Shown in pieces: positions 55,740 to 64,000 of a stretch of DNA of 64,000 nucleotides. The notes under the pieces were generated by a model. It did no database searches and was not told the DNA's origin. It saw only the letters and a list, made by a program, of their open reading frames with translations. Source of the stretch: Ceratotherium simum simum (lineage: Eukaryota; Chordata; Mammalia; Perissodactyla; Rhinocerotidae); the NCBI RefSeq assembly GCF_000283155.1, contig NW_004454170.1, positions 10,680,063 to 10,744,062 of the forward strand, in the 5' to 3' direction. A program made the translations under genes and the position numbers. Every line of letters starts with the position of its first letter. Within the stretch, counting starts at the first letter, position 1.

Positions 55740-55975
55740 TGTATGTAAATGCATCCTGTTTTTAATCAAACGTTATGTCATCAGCATTTCCTCAGTCCTC
55801 AAAATCTTTGTAAATAGCATTTTAAATTATTGTATTGTATTGAGTTATTTGGATTTACTTAGCAAATTTCCAACTGTTAGATATTTAGATTGTTTCCATT
55901 TAAAAAAATTTTTTGGCTGCTGTTAGTAATGCTATGATGGAAGGAAATTTTCCTGACTTCATGCAAGGATTACCT
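55740..55975 (-). mobile_element. Old L1-like fragment, antisense, right part
   Basis: aaacgttatgtcatcagcatttcc, then tagatatttagattgtttccatttaaaaaaattttttggctgctgttagtaatgctatgatgg corresponds to the antisense 'tttaggttgtttccag..aataatgctgcaatgaa' L1 landmark. Confidence 0.55.
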
Positions 55976-55979
55976 ACAC

Positions 55980-56690
55980 TATTGTGAATAAAAATAAATA
56001 GGATTTGGTCCCACAGTCCCCCACCCCATTTCACAGTTGATGCCAACTGTTCTGGATCTCACCCCTTACTTGGCTTCACTGTTCCCTTCAATCCTTCCCC
56101 AAAGTCAAAAATGGTGGTGGGAGTTGAGGGTTGAGCAGTGTGGAGGAGAGTGAGCAGGAAGACAGCTTTGGTGGAACCTGCCCATTTTCCTTCTGGAAAC
56201 AGGTCTAAGTAAAGTGAATCATCTGTAAATAAACCCTTCCACCTAGTAACTGAAGAGGTCGATATCCCAAAAGCCAGGCATCTTAGGAGTGAGGCTCCAT
56301 TCGGATCGGGCTGGGCGAGTTAAGGCAGGAGAATCCAGGAACGGAGACAGTCAGGGGAACTGAGCAAATGTTGGTTCCTCCATCTGTGTGGCATTCACAA
56401 CCACCCCGCTTCGAGGAGCCAGCAAGAGCTGTCCAACCATTAACCTGCCCCATTCTCCTCTGGGAAGGGCAGTCTCAGAATGTTGGTGGTTTTCAACATC
56501 CCGTGATTTTCCCCAAGTTGGAGTTAAACATTTGCTCAGGTTGAAATGTGGCTTTAAAGGCCCTTTGTGGAAAAATGAGATTTCCTGGTTGTGGGGTCAT
56601 CGGGTGTTTTCTTGTGGAGAGCAAAGAATTCCTGAATGTGATAACCTTAGCTGGAGAGTTCAGACTATTTGAAGGAAGGACCATTGAATG
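55980..56690. other. Unique sequence
   Basis: No repeat or gene is recognised. The 94-codon frame at 56388-56672 lacks any domain. Confidence 0.4.
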
Positions 56691-56694
56691 CCAC

Positions 56695-56800
56695 TAGAAA
56701 GGGAAGGAAACTAAAAATGATGTCTTACTGTGTGCCAGGCACTGTGCCGGGCCCTTTACATTTGATCCTTCTGAGGTTTTAAAGGGGGTTGCCCTAGACA
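56695..56800 (-). repeat. MIR fragment, antisense
   Basis: tgatgtcttactgtgtgccaggcactgtgccgggccctttacatttgatcc matches the MIR 3' end in reverse. Confidence 0.6.
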
Positions 56801-57635
56801 GTAGTCTCTGTGTGGATTTGACTGCACACTTATTGCTTCTCTATTATTTCAGGTGATCTCTGTTTTGGGGGAAGGTTCAGAATGTCCTCTGCCATTGTTA
56901 TTCTGCATTTTCTAGCACCTTCTATTTGTGGAATACTATGGTTTTTATTAGATATTCCAATCCCTTCTGTCCTGGAGTGGCTCCAACTGATGTTTTATCA
57001 TTCCTATTTTTGTTTTGAATAATAATAAGTGAATAATAATACTAAATGCCGTGACTCCAGGAGGTGGAACATTTCTCAGGCTGGGGCTGTATTTAATTTT
57101 GTTTTGGAAACTGCTGAAATCATTCAGCGCAAGAGGGCCAAGAGGCACTACGTCTCTATTGGGGATAGAGAAATAGGAAATAAAAATATTCTTGCTTCGT
57201 TTGGGAGGAAGGGAGTCTGCTACCTGAATATGATGCTTATCTCCACAGTGAGGTCATAACTCTAAGCTTGAGAGCATCTTGGAAAATCTTGAATGTAGAG
57301 GAAAATCCCATTCATTTGGACTTTATACTAAAACTTGGAATTTGGCGACATTGATCTGTATTTTTACACTGTCTAGGGAAGAAGTATTTGGTGAGTAAAG
57401 AACAAATAGGATGGTAGGAACAATGTTTAACTCCTGTAAGATAACTAGTTTCACAACTCCTGTTAGGGCAGCTCTGCCAGGCCCTCTGTCTGGTTAGCTG
57501 AGGGGCTGCTACCTCAGATTAACCGAAGTGTGCAGTTTCCAAGCAATAAAACCGCATTTCCTGCAAGACAACCGCACTTGTGACTTTCTCTTATCTCGGG
57601 TCTCCCTCTGAGTAAAACTCTAGTTGTAAAATAAT
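56801..57635. other. Unique sequence
   Basis: No repeat or gene is recognised. Confidence 0.4.
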
Positions 57636-57639
57636 AGCA

Positions 57640-57840
57640 GAGTTCTCTGTGTTAACTGGGTTTGTTCAAGGAATTATAGCAGGTTGCTTAACCTTTTTGT
57701 TTTCAGTTTCCTCATCGATAAAGTAGGGATAATAATGCTCCTCCTTTATGGGACTGCTGGGAGGATTAATTAAGCTAATTCATGTAAATTGGTTGAACGA
57801 TGACTGGCATGGAGTAACTGATCAATAGATGCTATCTATT
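57640..57840 (+). repeat. MIR SINE, sense
   Basis: gcaggttgcttaacctttttgttttcagtttcctcatcgataaagtagggataataatgctcc, then gctgggaggattaattaagctaattcatgtaaattgg and ggcatggagtaactgatcaatagatgc match MIR in sense. Confidence 0.78.
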
Positions 57841-58470
57841 TATTTACTTAGGTGATGGGCAGGTACACAGCAGTTGCCTGCTGAATTGCATTGGTGTTTT
57901 GCTCATATCAATACAACAGTGAGCTTGACAATGAGTTCCCTGAGGAGACAGCAGTGATGGTGGGGAGAGAAAGCTGGGAGGTGTGTTGAAACAGGACATG
58001 GGAAACCGACATTTATGGGACCCAAACTATGTAGCACATACTGCCCCACCGTTATCTTATCACTTAACAAATAATGAATGAATATTGAATACTAAACAAA
58101 TGCATGATAATAAAGTACAGAATATTTTGTCTCCTTAAGAGCTCAGGAGAAGTGAGGAATCTTGCCAAGCAAAGGCCGTGTGTGTGTGAGAGAGCCAGGT
58201 CCAACCAGCACCTCCTGCCCCCCATGCCCATCCAAGGCTGCACACCCGCAGACCACCTGCCACGTTCCCTCTGGAGAAAACATAGCTTAGTGAATGATTT
58301 ATGTTGGAATCTGATGGAATCAAGTGATCCTAGGCCAGGCTGCTCTAGACAAGATGGCGCATCAAGAGAAGGCTGAGGGGGAGACACACCAGTCATCAGC
58401 CTAGGGGAGAAGTGTGGCTGTGACCAACTCCCAGGTTCTTAGCAAATGTTGGGTTGTTCCATTCAGATGG
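57841..58470. other. Unique sequence
   Basis: No repeat or gene is recognised. Overlapping opposite-strand frames at 58064-58396 are unsupported. Confidence 0.4.
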
Positions 58471-58474
58471 CCCT

Positions 58475-58625
58475 ATTGTTCTCTAACTTCAGGTGAGTCC
58501 CTGACCTTTCGGAGCCCTGTTTTCATTCTCTGTAAAATGGAGATGATAATGCCCACCTTGTAGGACTGTTACAGGCTTAGAAACAATACCTAAAGTATGC
58601 AACATGGACATAATAGGTACCCAAC
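58475..58625 (+). repeat. MIR SINE, sense, 3' two-thirds
   Basis: gagtccctgacctttcggagccctgttttcattctctgtaaaatggagatgataatgccc, then ttgtaggactgttacagg and ataataggtacccaac match MIR in sense. Confidence 0.72.
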
Positions 58626-58628
58626 CAT

Positions 58629-59068
58629 TAGACTTTGAATTGTGTCCTCCTCAAATTCATATGTTGAAGTCCTAACCCCCAGTGCCTCAGAATGTGACCT
58701 TATTTGGAAATAGGGTTGTTGCAGATGTAATTAGTTAGGATGAGGTCATATTGGAATATGGTGGGCCCTAATCCTATGAAGAAATTCGAGCACAGAGACA
58801 TACACAAACATGGGGAGAACAGCATGTGTGAAGATTAAGGCAGAGATCAAGGCTTTGCTTCTACAAGCCAAGGAACACCAAAGATAGCCAGCCAACCACC
58901 AGAAGCTAGGAGAGAGGCCTGGAACAGATTCTCCCTCACAGCCCTCAGGAGAAACCAGCCCTGCTGATGCCTGGATCTTGGACTTTTAGCCTCTAGAACT
59001 GTGAGACAATAAATTTCTGTTGTTTAAGCCACTGGTTTGTGGTACTTTTTTACAGCAGCCAGAGAAAA
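58629..59068 (+). mobile_element. ERVL-MaLR LTR (MLT1-like), sense
   Basis: ttagactttgaattgtgtcctcctcaaattcatatgttgaagtcctaaccccc, then ttatttggaaatagggttgttgcagatgtaattagttagg, gtgggccctaatcc, tacaagccaaggaacacc, cagaagctaggagag, tcttggacttttagcctctagaactgtgagacaataaatttctgttgtttaagcc. Solo LTR. Confidence 0.8.
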
Positions 59069-59069
59069 T

Positions 59070-59930
59070 GAATATGCCAACCAACAGGAGCTGGTCATCA
59101 TCCTTGATCATCACCAGGGCTCCTTCTCTGCCCATCTTCCTGGCAGCTTCCTCCAAGGTCATCCAGCAGGCAACCAGAGCCACCATTTGGAGGGATGCAC
59201 AAAGGGAATGTGCTGTGGGATGGAACAACCCGTGCTAAGACCAGAGAAGTGATGATTCTCCCTCCGGGTGTAAATGTCTCCACCACCCACAGCTCACCCT
59301 GGGCAGAGTGTCGCCCCAAACTCTCCTTCCTCTTGTGTTCCTGTGCTCGTCTACTGCTCCTCCTTTGCCTGCATGTTCACTTCATGCCCATCTGTGCCCT
59401 GGGGTGTTAGAGAAGACTGTTTCTCTAAGTCTCAGCAAGGCTCCTGGATCTGCCAAACAAGGATGCCTGGCTTGGTGGAGGGATCACAGAGAATTGTCAT
59501 GACAACTCCCCAGGTTTGGGAAGTGCTTTGTCCAAGTGATTTCTTAGTATTGGCCTTCGGTAGAGTCACACAGGGCAGGCAGATACCTGGAGCAACTGCG
59601 CTCCTGGGAAGGTGGGACTGGGAGGGGTTGGCAAGCAGTGAATAACTTTGAAGAGTGAAGAGCAGGAAGCAAGATGGTGGTATTCTGATTTCTTTAAAAT
59701 TCTGTAAGCCTAGAGGTGGGAGAGCAGGGACTGAGTCTCCTGGTAAGGCTTGGGAAGAGTTCTGGAGCACTGTCTATTTTTCTTTCCTCCTTTCCCCATC
59801 CTTTCTTTGCTCCCTGTCTCCAGTGCATTGCTTTCCTCTGCTCCTTAGCTGGGTATGTATGGGGCCAACCTTATGTTGCACCTGCTGAGTTCTCCCATTA
59901 ATCTGGTCTGATTCCCAACCTGTGATTTAG
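59070..59930. other. Unique sequence
   Basis: The minus-strand frame 58986-59228 carries LEEAARKMGREGALVMIKDD outside the LTR. It looks mildly protein-like but I recognise no family, and its C-terminal part lies in the MaLR LTR. Other frames here have no domain features. Confidence 0.35.
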
Positions 59931-59956
59931 TGGTGTTGCATGCCCTGAACGCGAGC

Positions 59957-59993
59957 AGGGGGGGTGACAGGAGAGGAGAAGGGGGGGGCGGGG
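59957..59993 (+). other. G-quadruplex-prone G-rich stretch
   Basis: Seven G's at about 59958-59964, then gggggggg-c-gggg at about 59981-59993, separated by purine-rich sequence. Confidence 0.55.
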
Positions 59994-59999
59994 AACAGT

Positions 60000-60219
60000 T
60001 TGATCTGCTAAAATGCACCTTAAGAGCAAACCCATCCACATTACTGAAGGTATCAGCTGGGTCCTGCCTACAGTTATGTCAAACAAAGTGTGCTGCGAAG
60101 TGCCAACTCTCCCTTTGTGCTGTGACACCGAGAGCTGCCAAAAGATATTAAAAAGCTTGCATGAACTAGGTGATGGCAGCTGTAACTGTCTAAGTTATTG
60201 CCTGGCAGCTGCAGTGCTG
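60000..60219. other. Unique sequence
   Basis: No repeat or gene is recognised. ctgccaaaagatattaaaaagcttgcatgaac and cagctgtaactgtc are regulatory-looking but unspecific. Confidence 0.3.
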
Positions 60220-60500
60220 CCTCACTGCTGCTGGCCGCCTTTGTAGTTGGTTCTCCATTTGTTTGCCCTTTCTCTAGCAAGCAAGAGCACCAAGCCTGCA
60301 GTGGGCAAGTCGCCGTCCCAGCCCCCTCACGCCTGCAGGAGAGGAGGCTTGCAGCGAGCGGCCGTGGACAGACACCCTCGTGCAGCTCCTGGGAGAAGTT
60401 GTGTTTCTCTTGGCCTGGCCCCAAGCTTGGTTTTGCATTGGTCAGCTCGACCAACTCCAAGGAACCTTGGACGAGCGGATGGCACAGCAGCGAGCATGCA
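60220..60500. promoter_or_regulatory. Small GC-rich, CpG-bearing block
   Basis: Contains several CpG sites that stand out from the CpG-poor surroundings (gtcgccgtccc, gcagcgagcggccgtggac, ggacgagcgg). It is too short and irregular for a classic CpG island. The frames at 60074-60584 on both strands follow the GC content. It could be an alternative promoter or enhancer, or chance. Confidence 0.22.
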
Positions 60501-61585
60501 CACCCAAGCGCACACACCAAATGCAGCTTTTTGTGTTTGTGTGTGTGGCTTTTTTTCCTTCTCTGTTGGCTCAGAGTGAGCTAGAACAATATCGCCAGCT
60601 CCAAGCCCTGCCAGTCCTACATCTGCTCCCTAAAACCTCCAGCAAATAAGAAGACGGTGGGCTTGTTTAACCAACACTTACAATATACACACTTTTCATC
60701 TTTTATCCCCCTGGGTTGCCCAGGCTCAGAGATCTGGATGCTGGTGGCAAAGGGTTGAGAGATAAGGGGCTAATGATCCCTGTGGGCATCTGTCTCTGAA
60801 GCCTCCTTCTCTGGCATGTTGATCTGTGGCATAAAATACATTTCATTGTCATGGGCTTTGGGGAAGGTGTCTGTACCGAGCTGGTTTTTTGTATTCTTCT
60901 GTTGAGTTTGGTCTTTTCAGCTGTCTGTTAAATAATTCATACAGCTCATGAAAGTAATATTTCTGGGATGTAGGGGGTTCCATTTTTCCAATTCCCTTTC
61001 ACTCTATCTCTTTTTTTTTTTTTGAAGCGGTTGTGGGGAGAACTTGGCAGGCGTGGCCTGGGTGGTATAATAAAACCTTCTGTGTTTTCCTCTCACCTCT
61101 TCAGCTCAGGCTGGGAGGACAGGAGGGGTTGCTGACCTTCAGCAGGCCAAGTCAAGGTCAAGGCTGAAGTTTGAGTTTGGTTTTCATCTCAGAGTTCAGC
61201 CATCGAAGGATCCAAAGGCATTGGCCTTTTTCATTGCTGTCAGAGCCATTTTCCTGCTGGGAGGCCCTTTCTTTTGAATATTCTCCCAAATGCTTGCCTG
61301 CTCAGTGCCTAGCATGGGGTTTTGTCCCTGGTAGATAGTCAATGAGGGTCTAGCAAAATGGATTGAATTGAGGCCATTCTGGAGGAAGGCAGGACTCAGC
61401 GTTCTTAACCTCTGTTATGGTCAAGTCAATCAAATAGCTACATTGGCCATTTTGTTTATCTTCACGCGTTGGGTTAGTGTTTAGGCTTTGTCAATGCAAA
61501 AGCAAAGCCTCTTGTTCTAGAATGAGCAAACCCTCTTCATTCTAGCTCTGTGGAGCCCCAAAGCTGGATTATGTGTCCCCACTTT
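60501..61585. other. Unique sequence
   Basis: A poly-T run lies at 61011-61023. A short L2-like tail (gctcagtgcctagcatggggttttgtccctggtagatagtcaatgag) lies at about 61300-61350. No gene is recognised. Confidence 0.4.
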
Positions 61586-61589
61586 CTGC

Positions 61590-61750
61590 ACTGGATTGTG
61601 GCTGCCTATTTGTCTGTAACCACCAACTGCACTGAACATTCCCTGAGAGTAGGGGCTGGGACTACTTTGTTCCCTATGGGATGCCCAGCATCAAAAACAA
61701 TGTTGGACATGTAGCAGGTGTTCTCTAAGTGTTTGTTGAATGAATAGGTG
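61590..61750 (+). repeat. L2 LINE, 3' end
   Basis: cattccctgagagtaggggctgggactac, then atgcccagcatcaaaaacaatgttggacatgtagcaggtgttctctaagtgtttgttgaatgaatag is the L2 3' end in sense. Confidence 0.8.
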
Positions 61751-61959
61751 AAAAGATATTTTCTGTAAGCAAAACAGGTTTTTATGGTATTGTGTACAAC
61801 CTTCCTAAAAGTCTGAGGTGGGAGGGAGGTTTCTTGGAACCCTCCCATCCTGCTAGAACCACCTTTATCCTGGGTCTCCTCAGCCCCTGAGGGCCCCTTG
61901 GGTAGCCCCCTGTCCAGTTGCTGTGGCCTGCATGAGGCCTTCTCTCGAATGCGGACCTT

Positions 61960-62085
61960 TGGGGAGGCTAGAAGACTGGGCCTCTGGAGGTGAATGACTG
62001 CCCACTTACTAACTGTGTGACCTGGGGCAAAGATCCCATATCCTCATCCATCAGCTCTATACTCACCTCAAAGAATGATTGAGGT
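61960..62085 (+). repeat. MIR SINE, sense, 5' part
   Basis: ggaggctagaagactgggcctctgg, then cttactaactgtgtgacctggggcaaagatccc match the MIR core in sense, cut off by the following LTR. Confidence 0.6.
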
Positions 62086-62086
62086 G

Positions 62087-62502
62087 TGTTATGGACTGAA
62101 TGTTTGTTTCTTTCCAAACATCATATGTTGAAGCCCCAGCTCCCAGTGTGGCTAGATTTGGAGATGGGGCCTCTAAGGAAGTGATTAAGGTGAAATGAAG
62201 TTGTATGGGTGGGGCCCTGATCCAATAGGATTAATGTCCTTATAGGAAGAGACACCAGAGCTCACTCTCGTACTCTCTCTCTCTCTCTTTCTGCATGCTC
62301 AGAGGAAAGGCCATGTGAGGACATTGTGAGAAGGTGGCCATCTACAAGCCAGGGAGAGAGCTCTCACCAGAAACTGAATCAGCTGGAAATTTGATGTTGG
62401 ACTTCCAGCCTCCACAACTGTGAGAGAATCAATGTCTGTTGTTTCTGTGGAGGCCTATGTCTATGACATTTTGTTTATGGCAGCCCGAGCTGACTAGTAA
62501 AA
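62087..62502 (+). mobile_element. ERVL-MaLR LTR (MLT1), sense
   Basis: Starts tgttatggactgaatgtttg, then catatgttgaagccccagc, ggagatggggcctctaagg, ggtggggccctgatccaatagg, cttataggaagagacaccagagctc, ggccatgtgaggacattgtgagaagg, gacttccagcctccacaactgtgag and tgtctgttgtttc, ending gcccgagctgactagtaaaa. This is the complete MLT1 consensus order. A (CT)n run at 62272-62289 lies inside it. Confidence 0.88.
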
Positions 62503-62845
62503 GAGATTAAATGATATACAAATAGAAATCTTAGCACAGTATTTGGCACATAGTAAGGAAAATAGTATAGCTTAGAAGTTTTTCTCAAAACTTTTCTCAC
62601 ATATCTGTGGCCCAAGAGGTTAAGGACATAAGGCTGGGGTCGGGGGAAGGAGGAGAACCAGGAACCTCCACGTCTGTATTGGGAAAGGGCTGGGAGGTTT
62701 TTAGAGGAATCTTGGAAGGCTTGTGGAGGAGGGGGGATTTTAGTGGGTGTGAGTGGCAGTTAAGAGGTCTTCGGAAGACAGAGGCGAAGTGAAGCCTTTC
62801 TGATCTGAGAAAGACAGAAGAAGGTGTGGGAAGGGGAGGGGACTG
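62503..62845. other. Unique sequence
   Basis: A scrap resembling the MIR/L2 3' end (tcttagcacagtatttggcacatagtaagg) lies at 62530-62560. Nothing else is recognised. Confidence 0.4.
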
Positions 62846-62847
62846 TC

Positions 62848-63205
62848 ATTTATCGAGGGCTATGTACCAGACCTGTGCTCTGTACCTCACACATGTTACC
62901 TCACTCAGCTCCCCTCCACCCCAGTAGGTACCACCATCCCCCGTCTACAGACAAGGAAGGAAATGAGAAGAGCTGGCATTGACTGCACACTTGTGGGTGT
63001 CCCAGCACATGCGCATCCTCCCTCAGTCCCCACAGCAGTCCCATGAGGTGCCAGGGGACATCATCCCCATTTTGTAGGTGAGGCCATGGGAGCACAGCAC
63101 TGTTAAGGAGCTTGCTCAGGATCACACAATTAGTGGTGCTGGTGCAAGGACTTAAACCCAGGCAGGTCGACTTCTGACACTGGGCTCTAAGTCACATGCT
63201 TTCCT
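62848..63205 (-). repeat. Two MIR-type copies in tandem, antisense
   Basis: First copy: tcatttatcgagggctatgtaccagacctgtgctctgtacc, cccagtaggtaccaccatcccc. Second copy: gagctggcattgactgcacacttgtgg, atgaggtgccaggggacatcatccccattttgtaggtgaggcc, aaggagcttgctcaggatcacacaattagtgg and aaacccaggcagg. The second runs from about 62965 to 63205. Confidence 0.72.
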
Positions 63206-63519
63206 GCCTGGTCATGCTGTACATTTCCTGGGGGCTAAATAGTGGGTCCAGATCCCACATGGACAAGACTGAGATTTGAACTGGATTCTACCCAGAATCC
63301 AAAACTTTCCACTATATTACACCGCCCTTGAGGCAGGAACATGATCCCTAATTCGTGGCGGTCCGCTGCAAGAGCAGCAGCAGGAATATTAAAAGTAGAC
63401 CAGGAGAGATGATGACTAGTGACTTAACAAAGGGAGAGAGACAGGGTCTGGGCTGTCTGGGCCCTGTCGGCTGGGGCACAGGGAAACAACTTTTGTTTAT
63501 AGGACAAGGTGGCAGGTTA

Positions 63520-63715
63520 ACCTTCACAACCACCCCAGGAGGTTGGTGCTGTTATTAACCCCATTTTATAGATAAGGAAACTGAGGCACAGAGAGGCTAA
63601 GAAACTTGCTCAGGACCACACAGCTACTAAATGGCAAAGTCAGGATTTGAACTCAGGTGACCTGGCTCCTGTACCCACCCTTCTAGCTGTCATGCCATGC
63701 TGCCCTCAGTGGAGG
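63520..63715 (-). repeat. MIR SINE, antisense
   Basis: ttcacaaccaccccaggaggttggtgctgttattaaccccattttatagataaggaaactgaggcacagagaggctaag, then cacacagctactaaatggc and gatttgaactcaggtgacctggctcc is a clear MIR in reverse. Confidence 0.9.
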
Positions 63716-63834
63716 TGGGATGACATTATTTGATAACACTGACCTGGTGGAGGATTTTATATGCAAAATAAAGAAGATGGAAGGAAACTATTGCAACTCT
63801 CCTCACTGGCTGAGGAGTGGAGAGAACAGGGATT

Positions 63835-63876
63835 TGTCAGGGAAGCTGTGTCAGGGAAGCTGTGTCAGGGAAGCTG
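63835..63876 (+). repeat. Perfect 14-bp x 3 tandem repeat
   Basis: TGTCAGGGAAGCTG at 63835-63848, 63849-63862 and 63863-63876. A small local expansion; it shows as SGKLCQ-like repeats in one frame but no gene is supported. Confidence 0.95.
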
Positions 63877-64000
63877 GTGGCATTATGGGCCTGGGTACTG
63901 CCTTGGGGAGTATTCTCCGTGGCTTGGCTTTGAACAAATAGATTTGTACTGAAGACAGCAGACCTCACAGGACAGGTGCACTCCGGTGGTGCCTGGGGGT

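Noticed and set aside
60074..60649. Overlapping frames of 89-148 codons in a GC-rich patch
   Set aside because: At least five frames on both strands are open at once, as expected from GC content; none has a recognisable motif. The patch is kept only as a CpG-bearing block.
3050..63000. Possible CRISPR-like arrays, operons or prophage
   Set aside because: All repeats fit mammalian transposons or microsatellites. There are no regularly spaced repeats with unique spacers and no bacterial gene organisation.

Overview
The window is a piece of a mammalian nuclear genome, almost certainly from a perissodactyl (horse, rhinoceros or tapir lineage). The evidence is two copies of an equine-type tRNA-derived SINE (ERE), at 129-366 on the minus strand and 39208-39423 on the plus strand. 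The second has a 15-bp target-site duplication and clear A and B box promoters. The rest of the repeat content (MIR, L2, CR1/L3, HAL1, old L1 fragments, ERVL-MaLR LTRs, hAT-type MER elements) is the usual eutherian background.

I find no protein-coding gene, exon chain, or functional RNA gene that I can defend. Every long open frame lies in a retrotransposon, a simple repeat, or unique sequence with no protein-like features. The window is best read as intergenic or intronic sequence: decayed repeats separated by unique DNA, with a few AT-rich, homeodomain-site-rich blocks that look like conserved noncoding (enhancer-like) candidates.

Layout. 0-14.7 kb: an ERE, two enhancer-like candidate blocks near 1.2 and 7.3 kb, an old repeat plus MaLR LTR at 2.4-3.5 kb, a nested opposite-strand LTR pair at 4.7-5.6 kb, and L2 at 8.8 kb. 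14.9-21.1 kb: a full-length L1 of about 6.2 kb on the plus strand with a 15-bp target-site duplication. Its ORF1 and ORF2 are broken by stops and frameshifts, and the catalytic FADD motif of the reverse transcriptase reads FAGD. 21.1-28.4 kb: MIR, L2 and LTR pieces, a MIR nested in a MIR at 27.3-27.7 kb, and the strongest enhancer-like block at 26.1-26.4 kb with five TAATTA cores. 28.4-33.7 kb: HAL1/L1 ORF1 remnants and antisense L1 3' ends. 34-43 kb: MER5-like and MaLR elements, an antisense L1 fragment, a 227-nt almost pure pyrimidine tract at 38.1 kb, the second ERE, an L1 3' UTR, L2 and MIRs. 44-50 kb: two copies of one hAT-like element, a GATA-site inverted repeat, a CR1/L3-class LINE remnant, and a MaLR LTR with probable internal sequence. 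50-64 kb: L2, MIRs, microsatellites, two more MaLR LTRs, and a small CpG-bearing GC-rich block near 60.3 kb.

Repeat family names are from memory of consensus sequences; subfamily names and exact ends would need a library search. I found no undescribed coding system. The most useful leads are the noncoding blocks and the insertion histories.
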